Assembly: GCA_016294075.1 (NCBI GenBank) | Contig: JAEDCQ010000015.1 | Span: 1 to 40,448, forward strand | Source of the DNA: Lachnospiraceae bacterium | GTDB taxonomy: Bacteria > Bacillota > Clostridia > Lachnospirales > Lachnospiraceae | Direction of reading: 5' to 3' | Length of the DNA stretch: 40,448 bases | In this document: positions 31,051 to 39,374 of the stretch, one piece after another | How the letters are laid out: each line of letters opens with the position of its first letter | Position numbering within the stretch: the first letter of the stretch is position 1 | Program-made: the position numbers and the translations under genes | The notes under the pieces: model-generated | Seen by the model: the letters and a program-made list of their open reading frames with translations, nothing else | The model's database searches: none | Told to the model about the DNA's origin: nothing

Positions 31051-32217
31051 TTACGAATGATATTCCACACAGAGCTCACAAGCCAATTCCTCAAGCTGGG
31101 CCATGCTTTCTTCGTTTAAGGCTGACTTAATATGTACCTCGTTTTGGGTAAAGGTAAGATTCTTACAGGTTTCCAGCAGGGCCTTCATGTTTTTGGCGGC
31201 AACCGGTGCCCAGCTTCCGTTTTCGATAAAGGCAACGGTTCTGTTCTGGTAATTGTGCTCCATAAGATGATGGAGGAATTCCTTCATAAATGGGAAGATA
31301 TCGGCATTATAGGTTGTTGTGGCAAGAACCAGCTTACCGTAGCGGAATGCATCCTCCACACATTCAGCCATATCTTCTCTTGCAAGGTCAGCAATAGCTA
31401 CCTTTGGACAACCCAATTCATTCAGCCTTTTTGCAAGAAGCTCGGCTGCTTCTTTGGTATGTCCGTAAACAGAAGTATAAGCGATAAATACGCCCTCAGT
31501 TTCAACACGATAGGAAGACCAGATTTGATAAAGGTTTATATAATAGTCGAGGTCTTTATTAAGAACAGGTCCATGCAAAGGGCAGATGGTTTTAATGGTA
31601 AGGGCAGAAGCCTTTTTTAACAGATTCTGTACCTGCATTCCATATTTTCCGACAATGCCTATGTAATAGCGTCGTGCTTCACATGCCCAATCCTCCTCTA
31701 CATCAAGTGCACCGAATTTACCGAAAGCATCTGCAGAAAAGAGTATATTCTCGGTGCTTTCGTATGTAACCATAACCTCAGGCCAATGAACCATTGGTGC
31801 TGAAACAAATGTCAGGAGATGTTCTCCTAAAGAAAGAGTATCACTGTCTTTGATAAGCATTCTTCTGTCTGCAAAATCCTTCCCAAAGAATTGTTTCATC
31901 ATATTAAAAGCAGATGCGGAAGCAACAATAACAGCGTCCTTATACATTTCCATAAAACCAACAATACCTGCCGAATGATCCGGCTCCATATGTTGAACAA
32001 TCAGATAATCTGGCTTACGTGAATCAAGCTGTTTTTGCAGATTGTGCAGCCATTCTTGTGTAAAATCTGCGTCGACGGTATCCAATACGGCGATTTTATC
32101 ATCGAGAATAACATATGAATTATATGCCATACCGTTTTCTACTATGTATTGTCCCTCAAATAAATCTATTGCGTGGTCATTTACGCCGATATATTTTACT
32201 GAATTTGATATTTCCAT
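31051..32217 (-). CDS. Flavodiiron protein (FprA family A-type flavoprotein)
   Basis: Cytoplasmic oxygen or nitric-oxide reductase used by anaerobes against O2/NO. The N-terminal metallo-beta-lactamase domain carries the diiron ligands in HMEPDHSAG, VHWPEVM, FSADAFG and CPLHGP. The C-terminal flavodoxin domain begins IAYTSVYGHTKEAAELLA, the FMN phosphate loop. The frame extends upstream to 32292, but ATG 32217 is used. AAGGAG lies 9 nt upstream, and the protein then starts MEISNSVKYIG at 388 aa, normal for the family. There is no fused rubredoxin domain. A well-formed promoter lies just upstream. Confidence 0.95.
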   Translation of the reverse strand: MEISNSVKYIGVNDHAIDLFEGQYIVENGMAYNSYVILDDKIAVLDTVDADFTQEWLHNLQKQLDSRKPDYLIVQHMEPDHSAGIVGFMEMYKDAVIVASASAFNMMKQFFGKDFADRRMLIKDSDTLSLGEHLLTFVSAPMVHWPEVMVTYESTENILFSADAFGKFGALDVEEDWACEARRYYIGIVGKYGMQVQNLLKKASALTIKTICPLHGPVLNKDLDYYINLYQIWSSYRVETEGVFIAYTSVYGHTKEAAELLAKRLNELGCPKVAIADLAREDMAECVEDAFRYGKLVLATTTYNADIFPFMKEFLHHLMEHNYQNRTVAFIENGSWAPVAAKNMKALLETCKNLTFTQNEVHIKSALNEESMAQLEELACELCVEYHS

Positions 32218-32248
32218 AGCTGAAGCTCCTTTTAGATTATTTTGTAAT

Positions 32249-32277
32249 ATTATAGCATATTTTGACAGAAATGTATA
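32249..32277 (-). promoter_or_regulatory. Promoter of the flavodiiron gene
   Basis: On the minus strand TATACA (32277-32272), 17-bp spacer, and extended -10 TGCTATAAT (TATAAT at 32254-32249). Confidence 0.75.
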
Positions 32278-32285
32278 AAAAGCTT

Positions 32286-32314
32286 TTGACAATAAAGCGA
32301 ACTGAAACTAAAAT
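32286..32314 (+). promoter_or_regulatory. Promoter of the chemoreceptor-like gene
   Basis: TTGACA (32286-32291), 17-bp spacer, TAAAAT (32309-32314). A weaker sigma-28-like arrangement, TAAACTGT at 32315 with TTGGATAG at 32335, lies just downstream. Confidence 0.7.
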
Positions 32315-32357
32315 TAAACTGTACTACAAATCTATTGGATAGAGGGGATATATACAA

Positions 32358-33851
32358 ATGGATAACAATTTCTTTTATGAAAATGATGTCAGAGTAACTA
32401 AGATGGCTGTTAAGGTTTTACGTTGGCTGATTATAGTATTTCCGTTACTGATTCTTTTGTCGGCAGTGGGCATTTTTCAGTCAAAAGTATCAGATTTGAT
32501 TCCGCTTACAGTTATTGCAGCAATTGTTACATTTGGTCCTACGGTTGCATATAAATTAAACGCGCCGATAGGTGCCATGAAATATGTAACTACTTTAGCT
32601 CTTGGTATGTTAGTAGCTCTTATGGCCTCTGACCCGACAATCGGAATATATATGACTTATGCTCTTGCAATGGTGTTCAGTATTTTTTATTTTGATAAAA
32701 AATTCACCAGAAAAATTGCCGTTATCAGCTTTGTTTTGTTGATAGGCTCTTTATATTTCCGGTCAATCAATGTAGCACAGATTGAATTTGAGACAAATTT
32801 TGAATGGTTTATAAGCCGTTCTCTCGGATTCGCATTGGAAGCTACAGTAATGAGTATTATCTGTGTCAAGCTTGCGGAAGCGGCACATGATATGCTTGTT
32901 AAGTTTGCAGATACACAGCAGACGGCTGATTTGGTGGAGCAATGTCAGAACGCATCATCCGAGTTAAGTGGTGTTGTAGAAAAATTAGAAGATTGTATCC
33001 ACGGCTTTGCCGGTACCAATGATGTTATTACGGAATCAGCACAGGCTACTTTGGAAGACTGTAATAACAGTTTCAAATTTGCGGATTCCGTATGCAGTTC
33101 TATGGGAGAATTGAATGAAACCGTAGATGTTATTGTGGAAAATACGGAAAAGATGATAAAGATTTCTGAGGAAACCTCGGAAAAAATGCAGGGATATATT
33201 GATTTGATGGAAAAAACAACTGACGATATGCAGGTTGTGGAGCAGTCTGCCCGTCAGACAGAAGAGTCCATTACAAGCTTAGAAGCCGGTATGAAAGAGG
33301 TGTCTGAGTTTGCAACAACCATTGCAGGTATTACCAGCCAGACCAATTTACTTGCATTAAATGCTTCTATTGAAGCAGCGAGAGCCGGCGAAATGGGCAA
33401 GGGCTTTTCCGTTGTAGCAGAAGAAGTTCGTGTACTTGCTGATAATTCCAAGAAAGCCAGTGACGCTATTACAGCTATTTTACATAATATTTTTTCACTG
33501 CTTCAGGAGGTTCGTGTTTCCAATCAGCAGAATCTGGACAATATCAGTGAAGGAATAGAAAAACTTCATACAGTCGGAGCGGAAGCCGGAAATATCGGAA
33601 AACTACAGATTGAATCCGGTGAAAAAGCAAAAATGGTGGCTGCTTCTAGTGCGGATACGGTTGAACACAGCAAACAGGTTTTGTCAATGATAAATCAGAT
33701 GCAGGAGCTTTTGGAAAACACACTGAGTCAGGCAAATCAGATTGTACAGGAAACTGAGACGCAGAAAGCGGTAACGAAAGATGTACAGGAATCCTTCCAT
33801 CATGTAAATGATGTTTCAAAGGTGCTTTTAGCGATTGGCAGGGAAGAATAG
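32358..33851 (+). CDS. Methyl-accepting chemotaxis protein-like transducer with a multi-helix membrane domain
   Basis: Signal transducer of the chemoreceptor type. About six closely spaced hydrophobic helices (residues ~18-180) form the N-terminal part, with no sizeable extracellular domain and no clear HAMP domain. The cytoplasmic part is a long coiled coil ending in the conserved hairpin tip region, ITSQTNLLALNASIEAARAGE to VAEEVRVLAD (about 325-363), which contacts CheA and CheW. AGAGGGG precedes the ATG. Receptors of this build probably sense within the membrane or cytoplasm. No che or flagellar genes are nearby. The ligand is unknown. Confidence 0.88.
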   Translation: MDNNFFYENDVRVTKMAVKVLRWLIIVFPLLILLSAVGIFQSKVSDLIPLTVIAAIVTFGPTVAYKLNAPIGAMKYVTTLALGMLVALMASDPTIGIYMTYALAMVFSIFYFDKKFTRKIAVISFVLLIGSLYFRSINVAQIEFETNFEWFISRSLGFALEATVMSIICVKLAEAAHDMLVKFADTQQTADLVEQCQNASSELSGVVEKLEDCIHGFAGTNDVITESAQATLEDCNNSFKFADSVCSSMGELNETVDVIVENTEKMIKISEETSEKMQGYIDLMEKTTDDMQVVEQSARQTEESITSLEAGMKEVSEFATTIAGITSQTNLLALNASIEAARAGEMGKGFSVVAEEVRVLADNSKKASDAITAILHNIFSLLQEVRVSNQQNLDNISEGIEKLHTVGAEAGNIGKLQIESGEKAKMVAASSADTVEHSKQVLSMINQMQELLENTLSQANQIVQETETQKAVTKDVQESFHHVNDVSKVLLAIGREE

Positions 33852-33864
33852 GAGATTTTTTAAT

Positions 33865-34836
33865 ATGAAATTTGCAATCTTAGGACCGGGTAAAATTGCT
33901 CACAGTATGGCATATGCGGTGACAGGACTTAAAGATGTGGAACTTTATGCGGTTGCATCCCGCAGCCTGGAAAAAGCAGAGGAATTTGCTAAGCAATGGA
34001 AGTTTGAAAAGGCATATGGTTCTTATGAAGAACTGGTACAGGATGAAGAAGTGGAGCTGATTTATGTTGCCACACCGCATTCTCATCATTATGAGCACGC
34101 AAAGCTTTGTCTTCAAAACGGTAAGAATGTATTACTGGAAAAAGCATTTACCGTAAATGCCGCGCAGGCAGAAGAATTAATTGCACTTGCAAAGGAAAAG
34201 AAGGTTTTGCTGGCGGAAGCAATCTGGACAAGATATATGCCGAGCCGTAAGATGATTGATGATTTGATTGATTCCGGAACCATTGGCCGTGTAACTTCTC
34301 TGACAGCAAATTTGGGTTATGAGCTGCATGATGTGGAACGGATGCAGAATCCGCTTCTTGCCGGCGGAGCTTTGCTTGACCTTGGAGTATATCCGATTAA
34401 TTTTGCCAGAATGGTAATGAAAAAGGAAGTGAAGGATGTTGTATCCACTGCTGTGATGTCTCCAAAAGGAATTGACTGGATGAACAGCATGACACTTATT
34501 TTTGAAGATGATACGATGGCAGTATTGCACAGTAATATGTTGGCAGGCATGAACCGTCTCGGAGCTGTTTACGGAGACAAAGGATATATAGAGGTTCAGA
34601 ATATAAACAACTGTGAAGAGATTCGTGTATATGATTTAGATCATCAGCTTGTAGCAACGCATCCGGTGCCGGAACAGATTAACGGATACGAGTATGAGGT
34701 TTTGGCATGTATAAAAGCAATCCAAGAAGGAAAAATAGAATGTGAAGAGATGCCTCATGAGGAAACCTTATGGGTAATGCGTCTGATGGACCGTATTCGT
34801 AATGATTGGGGTATGATTTATCCGTTTGAAAAGTAA
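33865..34836 (+). CDS. Gfo/Idh/MocA family oxidoreductase
   Basis: NAD(P)-dependent dehydrogenase of the Gfo/Idh/MocA family, probably acting on a sugar or polyol. The N-terminal Rossmann fold begins MKFAILGPGKIAHSM, YVATPHSHHYEHAKLCL follows, and the EKAFTVN lysine is at the usual EKP-like position with Pro replaced by Ala. The C-terminal domain has GGALLDLGVYPINFARM. ATG 33865 is chosen over an upstream ATG at 33835, since AGGAG lies 9 nt before it and the protein starts at the dinucleotide fold (323 aa). It overlaps no gene and is followed by a terminator. The substrate cannot be named. Confidence 0.9.
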   Translation: MKFAILGPGKIAHSMAYAVTGLKDVELYAVASRSLEKAEEFAKQWKFEKAYGSYEELVQDEEVELIYVATPHSHHYEHAKLCLQNGKNVLLEKAFTVNAAQAEELIALAKEKKVLLAEAIWTRYMPSRKMIDDLIDSGTIGRVTSLTANLGYELHDVERMQNPLLAGGALLDLGVYPINFARMVMKKEVKDVVSTAVMSPKGIDWMNSMTLIFEDDTMAVLHSNMLAGMNRLGAVYGDKGYIEVQNINNCEEIRVYDLDHQLVATHPVPEQINGYEYEVLACIKAIQEGKIECEEMPHEETLWVMRLMDRIRNDWGMIYPFEK

Positions 34837-34847
34837 CATTAAATTTT

Positions 34848-34885
34848 ATAAATGCCCAAGGCTGTATGTCTTGGGCATTTATTTG
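34848..34885 (+). terminator. Terminator after the Gfo/Idh gene
   Basis: ATAAATGCCCAAG pairs with CTTGGGCATTTAT (13 bp, 9-nt loop), followed by a short TT. The T-rich 3' arm makes termination plausible. Confidence 0.82.
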
Positions 34886-34903
34886 GAAAGTGTGGGAATA
34901 TAA

Positions 34904-35623
34904 ATGGCAGAATGGCTTGTAAGGACAGAAATGCTGATAGGAAAAGAAAATATACAAAAGCTTAAAAATGCAAGAGTGGCTGTATTCGGAGTCGGAGGAG
35001 TCGGCGGTTTTGCAACGGAAGCGCTTGCCAGATGCGGAATCGGGCATATTGAATTAATTGATCATGATACGGTTTCTGAAAGCAATCTGAATCGACAGAT
35101 TGTAGCAACGAGAGATACCATAGGAAGATATAAGACAGAGGTTATGAGGGAGCGTATTCTATCCATTAATCCGGATGCAGAGGTTATTATCCACAATTGT
35201 TTTTATCTCCCGGAAACAAAGGATGATTTTGATTTTTCAAAATACACTTATATTATTGATGCCGTAGACACGGTAACTGCCAAGCTGTCAATTATAGAGG
35301 AAGCAAAGAAAGCGGGGGTTCCGGTTATCAGCAGTATGGGGACCGGCAATAAATTGGACCCGACTGCATTTGAAGTAACCGATATTTCAAAAACAAGTGT
35401 CTGTCCTCTTGCAAAGGTAATGAGAAGGGAATTAAAAAAACGTGGAATATACCACCTGAAGGTTGTTTTTTCAAAAGAAGCACCGATTGTACCGGGAGAA
35501 TGTGAAGAAGAGGAAAGGGCGAAAAGCGTATTAAGACGGGCTGTGCCGGGCAGTATTTCTTTTGTTCCGCCGGTTGCGGGATTTATTCTTGCAGGTGAGA
35601 TAATAAAGGATATCACCCTTTAA
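34904..35623 (+). CDS. tcdA: tRNA threonylcarbamoyladenosine dehydratase (TcdA/CsdL, E1-like)
   Basis: ATP-dependent E1-like enzyme of the ThiF/MoeB superfamily that cyclises t6A37 in tRNAs reading ANN codons. The nucleotide loop is FGVGGVGGFATEALARCGIG, followed by the adenylate-binding DHDTVSESNLNRQI and DAVDTVTAKL. The later KTSVCPLAKVMRRELKKRGI and PGSISFVPPVAGFILAGEII are typical of TcdA rather than ThiF or MoeB. The 239-aa length fits. The ribosome site is modest (GTGGGAAT). It lies only 18 nt after a terminator, so it probably depends on read-through or an unseen promoter. Confidence 0.93.
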   Translation: MAEWLVRTEMLIGKENIQKLKNARVAVFGVGGVGGFATEALARCGIGHIELIDHDTVSESNLNRQIVATRDTIGRYKTEVMRERILSINPDAEVIIHNCFYLPETKDDFDFSKYTYIIDAVDTVTAKLSIIEEAKKAGVPVISSMGTGNKLDPTAFEVTDISKTSVCPLAKVMRRELKKRGIYHLKVVFSKEAPIVPGECEEEERAKSVLRRAVPGSISFVPPVAGFILAGEIIKDITL

Positions 35624-35638
35624 AGTTAAGTAAGATTT

Positions 35639-35647
35639 TGCTATAAT
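35639..35647 (+). promoter_or_regulatory. Extended -10 promoter of the pseudouridine synthase gene
   Basis: TGCTATAAT is a perfect extended -10 and no good -35 is present. The predicted start near 35654 lies downstream of an in-frame ATG at 35646, which rules that ATG out as the translation start. Confidence 0.6.
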
Positions 35648-35681
35648 GGAATCTATTGGTATGATTAATGAGGAATTAAGA

Positions 35682-36404
35682 ATGACAGAGGGAAATGATA
35701 TTCGTTTAAATAAATATCTTGCCGAATGCGGTGTCTGTTCCAGAAGAGAGGCGGATGTTCTGATTTCGGAAGGAAAGGTTACGGTAAACGGCAGGCCTGC
35801 AAAGCAGGGAATGCGTATAACCGATAGGGATATGGTTGTATGCAACGGTAAAACGATAACAAGCAGAAACGAAAAGGTAGTCCTTGCTTATTATAAGCCT
35901 TTGGGAGTGACTTGTACGGAGAAGGACCGGTTTGCACAAAAAACATTAAAGGATGCGTTTGATTATCCAATCCGGGTAACATATGCCGGACGTCTTGACA
36001 AAGAAACGGAAGGCTTACTTTTAATGACAAATGACGGCGATTTGATTCAGCGCCTGATGCGCGGAACAGAGCATCAGGAAAAAGAATATATTGTAAAAGT
36101 AACAAAGGAGCTTGCTCCTGATTTTAAGGAAAAAATGGAAGCGGGAGTTTTCCTGAGTGAATTAAACAGGAAAACAAAGCCGTGTAAAATAGAAATAATC
36201 GGGAAATATACATTTAAGATTATTTTGACACAGGGATTAAACCGTCAGATAAGGCGGATGTGTCAGGAATTAGGATATAAAGTAAATGCTTTGCAGCGTA
36301 TCCGTGTTGCTAATGTTACATTGGGCAGATTAAGACCGGGTACCTTCCGCAGAGTGAGTGGGGAAGAACTGCAGACATTGTATGAGATGATTGGGAGAAA
36401 ATAA
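35682..36404 (+). CDS. rluF: 23S rRNA pseudouridine synthase, RluF/RsuA family
   Basis: Pseudouridine synthase of the RsuA/RluB/RluE/RluF family. The N-terminal S4 RNA-binding domain is IRLNKYLAECGVCSRREADVLISEGKVTVNG. The catalytic motif reads YAGRLDKETEGLLLMTNDGDL with the essential aspartate, and LNRQIRRMCQELGYKVNALQRIRVANVTL is closest to RluF-type enzymes. The frame starts at 35646, but ATG 35682 is used because TGAGGA lies 7 nt upstream and the other ATG overlaps the promoter. The length is 240 aa. The exact target uridine is not certain from sequence; the RluF label is by motif similarity. Confidence 0.9.
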   Translation: MTEGNDIRLNKYLAECGVCSRREADVLISEGKVTVNGRPAKQGMRITDRDMVVCNGKTITSRNEKVVLAYYKPLGVTCTEKDRFAQKTLKDAFDYPIRVTYAGRLDKETEGLLLMTNDGDLIQRLMRGTEHQEKEYIVKVTKELAPDFKEKMEAGVFLSELNRKTKPCKIEIIGKYTFKIILTQGLNRQIRRMCQELGYKVNALQRIRVANVTLGRLRPGTFRRVSGEELQTLYEMIGRK

Positions 36405-36459
36405 CGGATGTCACGCTTTATGCGCCATCCTCATGTGACTGAAAAGGCAGAGTGTAAAA

Positions 36460-38436
36460 ATGAAACAGTTGGAACGGATGAAGGAACTGATTACCATATT
36501 GAATGAGGCTTCAAAGGCTTATTATGCTCAGGATAGGGAAATCATGAGCAATTATGAATATGATGCATTGTACGATGAACTGGTGCAGCTTGAAAAAGAA
36601 ACGGGCATGGTATTTTCCGACAGCCCGACAGTTACGGTCGGGTTTGAATCGGTGGATGAACTGCCAAAGGAAAGACATGAGACCCCAATGCTTTCTCTCG
36701 GAAAAACAAAGGACAGAGAGGAACTTAAGCAGTGGCTTGCTGATAAAGAGGGATTGCTTTCATGGAAGCTGGACGGATTAACCGTTGTATTAACATATGA
36801 AGCGGGAATGCTTCAAAAAGCGGTCACAAGAGGGAACGGAGAGGTAGGCGAGGTAATTACCAACAATGCGAAAGTGTTTAAAAATCTGCCTCATAAAATT
36901 CCTTATCAGGGAAAACTGGTTCTTCGTGGTGAGGCGGTCATACGCTATTCGGATTTTGAACGTATGAATGCATCGATAGAGGCAGAAGAGGATCGTTATA
37001 AAAATCCACGTAATCTTTGTTCCGGTTCCATACGTCAGTTAAACAATGAAATTACCGCAAAAAGAGATGTGAGATTCTATGCCTTTTCCTTTGTGTCCTT
37101 TTCGGAAGATGAAACAGAGTTTTTTCATAACTCAAAAGAAAAACAGTTTGTATTTCTGAAAGCACAGGGATTTGAAGTTGTAGATTATAAAAAAGTAACT
37201 CAGGCTACAATTCTTGACGCAATCGAAGAATACGAAAAGGCAATACAGACTTTTGACATTCCTTCCGACGGTCTTGTACTGACCTATGAAGATATTGCTT
37301 ACGGGAAATCACTGGGAAGAACCGCAAAGTTTCCGCGTGACTCCATTGCTTTCAAATGGCAGGATGAATGCAGGGAGACAAAGCTGCTTTCCATTGAATG
37401 GAGCCCCAGCCGGACCGGTTTAATTAATCCGGTGGCAGTGTTTGAGCCGGTAGAATTGGAAGGAACGACAGTCAGCCGGGCAAGCGTGCACAATGTCAGT
37501 GTTCTTCGCGGACTGAAATTGGGAATCGGTGATACCATTACCGTATACAAAGCCAATATGATTATTCCGCAGATTGCAGAAAATCTGACCGGAAGCAATT
37601 CAATCGAATTGCCGGCAGTTTGTCCTGTCTGTGGTGGAAAGACTAAGCTTGAGCAGGTAAATGACACGCAATCATTATATTGTATGAATCCGGATTGCGA
37701 TGCTAAAAAAGTCAAGGCATTCTCACATTTTGTCGGCAGGGATGCTTTGAATATAGACGGACTTTCGGAAGCAACATTGGAAAAATTTCTTGGAAAAGGT
37801 TTCCTGCATTCCTTCCGGGATTTGTTTCATCTTAAGCGTTTTCAGAATGAAATTACGCAGATGGAGGGTTTTGGAGAGAAATCGTATCAGAATCTGATTG
37901 CGGCTGTAGAGAAAGCAAGAAACACAACACTTCCAAGGGTAATCTATGCATTGGGAATTACCGGAATCGGACTTGCAAATGCAAAAGTAATCTGCAGGGA
38001 GTTTCAATATGATATAGAAAAAATGCTCTCAGCCGATGTGGAACGGTTAAGCGAAACCGATGGTGTCGGTGAAGTGCTTGCGAAAGCGTTTTATGATTAT
38101 TTTAATAATGCGGAAAATGCCCGGCAGTTTAAAGAACTGCTCTGCGAGCTTGTGCTGGAGCAGGAAACGGTGGATACAAGCAATGACAGAATCAATGGGA
38201 AGGTATTTGTTGTGACCGGAAGCTTACAGCATTTCGATAACCGGGATGCTCTTAAAGAGCTCATTGAAGGTTTGGGCGGAAAGGTAACCGGAAGTGTAAC
38301 TTCTAAAACGACTGCACTGATTAATAATGATATTACTTCCACTTCTTCCAAAAATAAAAAAGCGGCGCAGTTAAATATTCCGGTGATAACCGAGGAACAG
38401 TTTATGCAGGAATATCTGGGAAAAGAAACAATTTAG
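36460..38436 (+). CDS. ligA: NAD-dependent DNA ligase LigA-like protein, divergent active site
   Basis: Full LigA domain plan in 658 aa: Ia domain with YYAQDREIMSNYEYD (21-35), nucleotidyltransferase with KLDG (K103), OB fold, four-cysteine zinc finger (CPVCGG ... CMNPDC), helix-hairpin-helix repeats and C-terminal BRCT (GKVFVVTGSL). Several positions essential in E. coli LigA differ. H23 is Y22, D32 is N31, E113 aligns with S101, TRGDG reads TRGNG, and DGVVIK reads DGLVLT so K290 is T275. The adenylated lysine and the SIAFK lysine are kept. It could be an accessory paralogue with the main ligase elsewhere. The ribosome site is weak, and metA follows closely. Confidence 0.9.
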   Translation: MKQLERMKELITILNEASKAYYAQDREIMSNYEYDALYDELVQLEKETGMVFSDSPTVTVGFESVDELPKERHETPMLSLGKTKDREELKQWLADKEGLLSWKLDGLTVVLTYEAGMLQKAVTRGNGEVGEVITNNAKVFKNLPHKIPYQGKLVLRGEAVIRYSDFERMNASIEAEEDRYKNPRNLCSGSIRQLNNEITAKRDVRFYAFSFVSFSEDETEFFHNSKEKQFVFLKAQGFEVVDYKKVTQATILDAIEEYEKAIQTFDIPSDGLVLTYEDIAYGKSLGRTAKFPRDSIAFKWQDECRETKLLSIEWSPSRTGLINPVAVFEPVELEGTTVSRASVHNVSVLRGLKLGIGDTITVYKANMIIPQIAENLTGSNSIELPAVCPVCGGKTKLEQVNDTQSLYCMNPDCDAKKVKAFSHFVGRDALNIDGLSEATLEKFLGKGFLHSFRDLFHLKRFQNEITQMEGFGEKSYQNLIAAVEKARNTTLPRVIYALGITGIGLANAKVICREFQYDIEKMLSADVERLSETDGVGEVLAKAFYDYFNNAENARQFKELLCELVLEQETVDTSNDRINGKVFVVTGSLQHFDNRDALKELIEGLGGKVTGSVTSKTTALINNDITSTSSKNKKAAQLNIPVITEEQFMQEYLGKETI

Positions 38437-38454
38437 AAGCAGGAGAGTTATAAC

Positions 38455-39372
38455 ATGCCAATTAGAATTCAGAATGATTTACCGGTAAAGGAAATACTGG
38501 AAAATGAAAATATATTCGTAATGGACGAATTTCGTGCAATGCATCAGGATATACGTCCGCTGCAGATAGGTATTTTAAATCTTATGCCGATTAAGCAGGA
38601 TACGGAGCTGCACCTGCTTCGCTCCATGTCAAACACACCGTTACAGGTGGATATTACTTTTATTAAGATGAACAGCCACGTTTCCATGCATACGTCGGCT
38701 ACTCATCTGAATAAATTTTATGTGACATTCGATGAAATTAAAAATTGTAAATTTGACGGTTTTATGATTACGGGAGCCCCGCTGGAACAGATTCCGTTTG
38801 AAGAAGTAGATTACTGGGATGAATTGTGTGAGATTATGGAGTGGACCAAAACGCATGTGACATCTACCTTCCATATCTGCTGGGGAGCGCAGGCAGGAAT
38901 GTATTATCATTACGGATTAAACAAATCAGAGCTTCCTAAAAAATTATTCGGTATTTACAAACAGCATGTATTAAACCGTAAGGTTCCGCTTGTCAGAGGC
39001 TTTGATGATGAGTTTTACGTGCCGCACAGCCGTTATACAGCTATTTCGTCCGATAAAATACATAATTGTGAAGCATTGACTGTTCTGGCAGAATCAGAGG
39101 AGGCCGGCGTGCTTCTTGCAATGGCAAACGGCGGAAGACAGATTTTTGTGCAGGGACATTTTGAATATGACAGAATGACATTGGACGCAGAATACCGCAG
39201 GGATATCGGAAAGGGGATTCCGATAGATGTGCCGGTGAATTATTATCCGGATGATGACCCGACTAAGAAGCCGATGCTGCAATGGCGAGCACACGGCAAT
39301 GCTCTGTATACCAATTGGCTTAATTATTATGTATACCAGAACACGCCGTATGAGCTCGAAGAAGTAAAGTAA
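38455..39372 (+). CDS. metA: Homoserine O-acetyltransferase MetA (MetAA type)
   Basis: First enzyme of methionine synthesis from homoserine, class I glutamine amidotransferase-like fold. The catalytic cysteine is C142 in HICWGAQAG, and QGHFEYDR holds the active histidine and glutamate. Residue 111 is glutamate (TGAPLE). In MetA enzymes Glu at this position goes with acetyl-CoA use and Gly with succinyl-CoA use, so acetylation is predicted. The 305-aa length is normal. AGGAG precedes the ATG, and the 18-nt gap after ligA suggests co-transcription. Its stop is 2 nt from the stop of the convergent GH5 gene. Confidence 0.95.
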   Translation: MPIRIQNDLPVKEILENENIFVMDEFRAMHQDIRPLQIGILNLMPIKQDTELHLLRSMSNTPLQVDITFIKMNSHVSMHTSATHLNKFYVTFDEIKNCKFDGFMITGAPLEQIPFEEVDYWDELCEIMEWTKTHVTSTFHICWGAQAGMYYHYGLNKSELPKKLFGIYKQHVLNRKVPLVRGFDDEFYVPHSRYTAISSDKIHNCEALTVLAESEEAGVLLAMANGGRQIFVQGHFEYDRMTLDAEYRRDIGKGIPIDVPVNYYPDDDPTKKPMLQWRAHGNALYTNWLNYYVYQNTPYELEEVK

Positions 39373-39374
39373 TA

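Noticed and set aside
31132..31620. Plus-strand open frame of 162 codons opposite the flavodiiron gene
   Set aside because: Antisense to a gene with all family motifs intact; no ribosome site.
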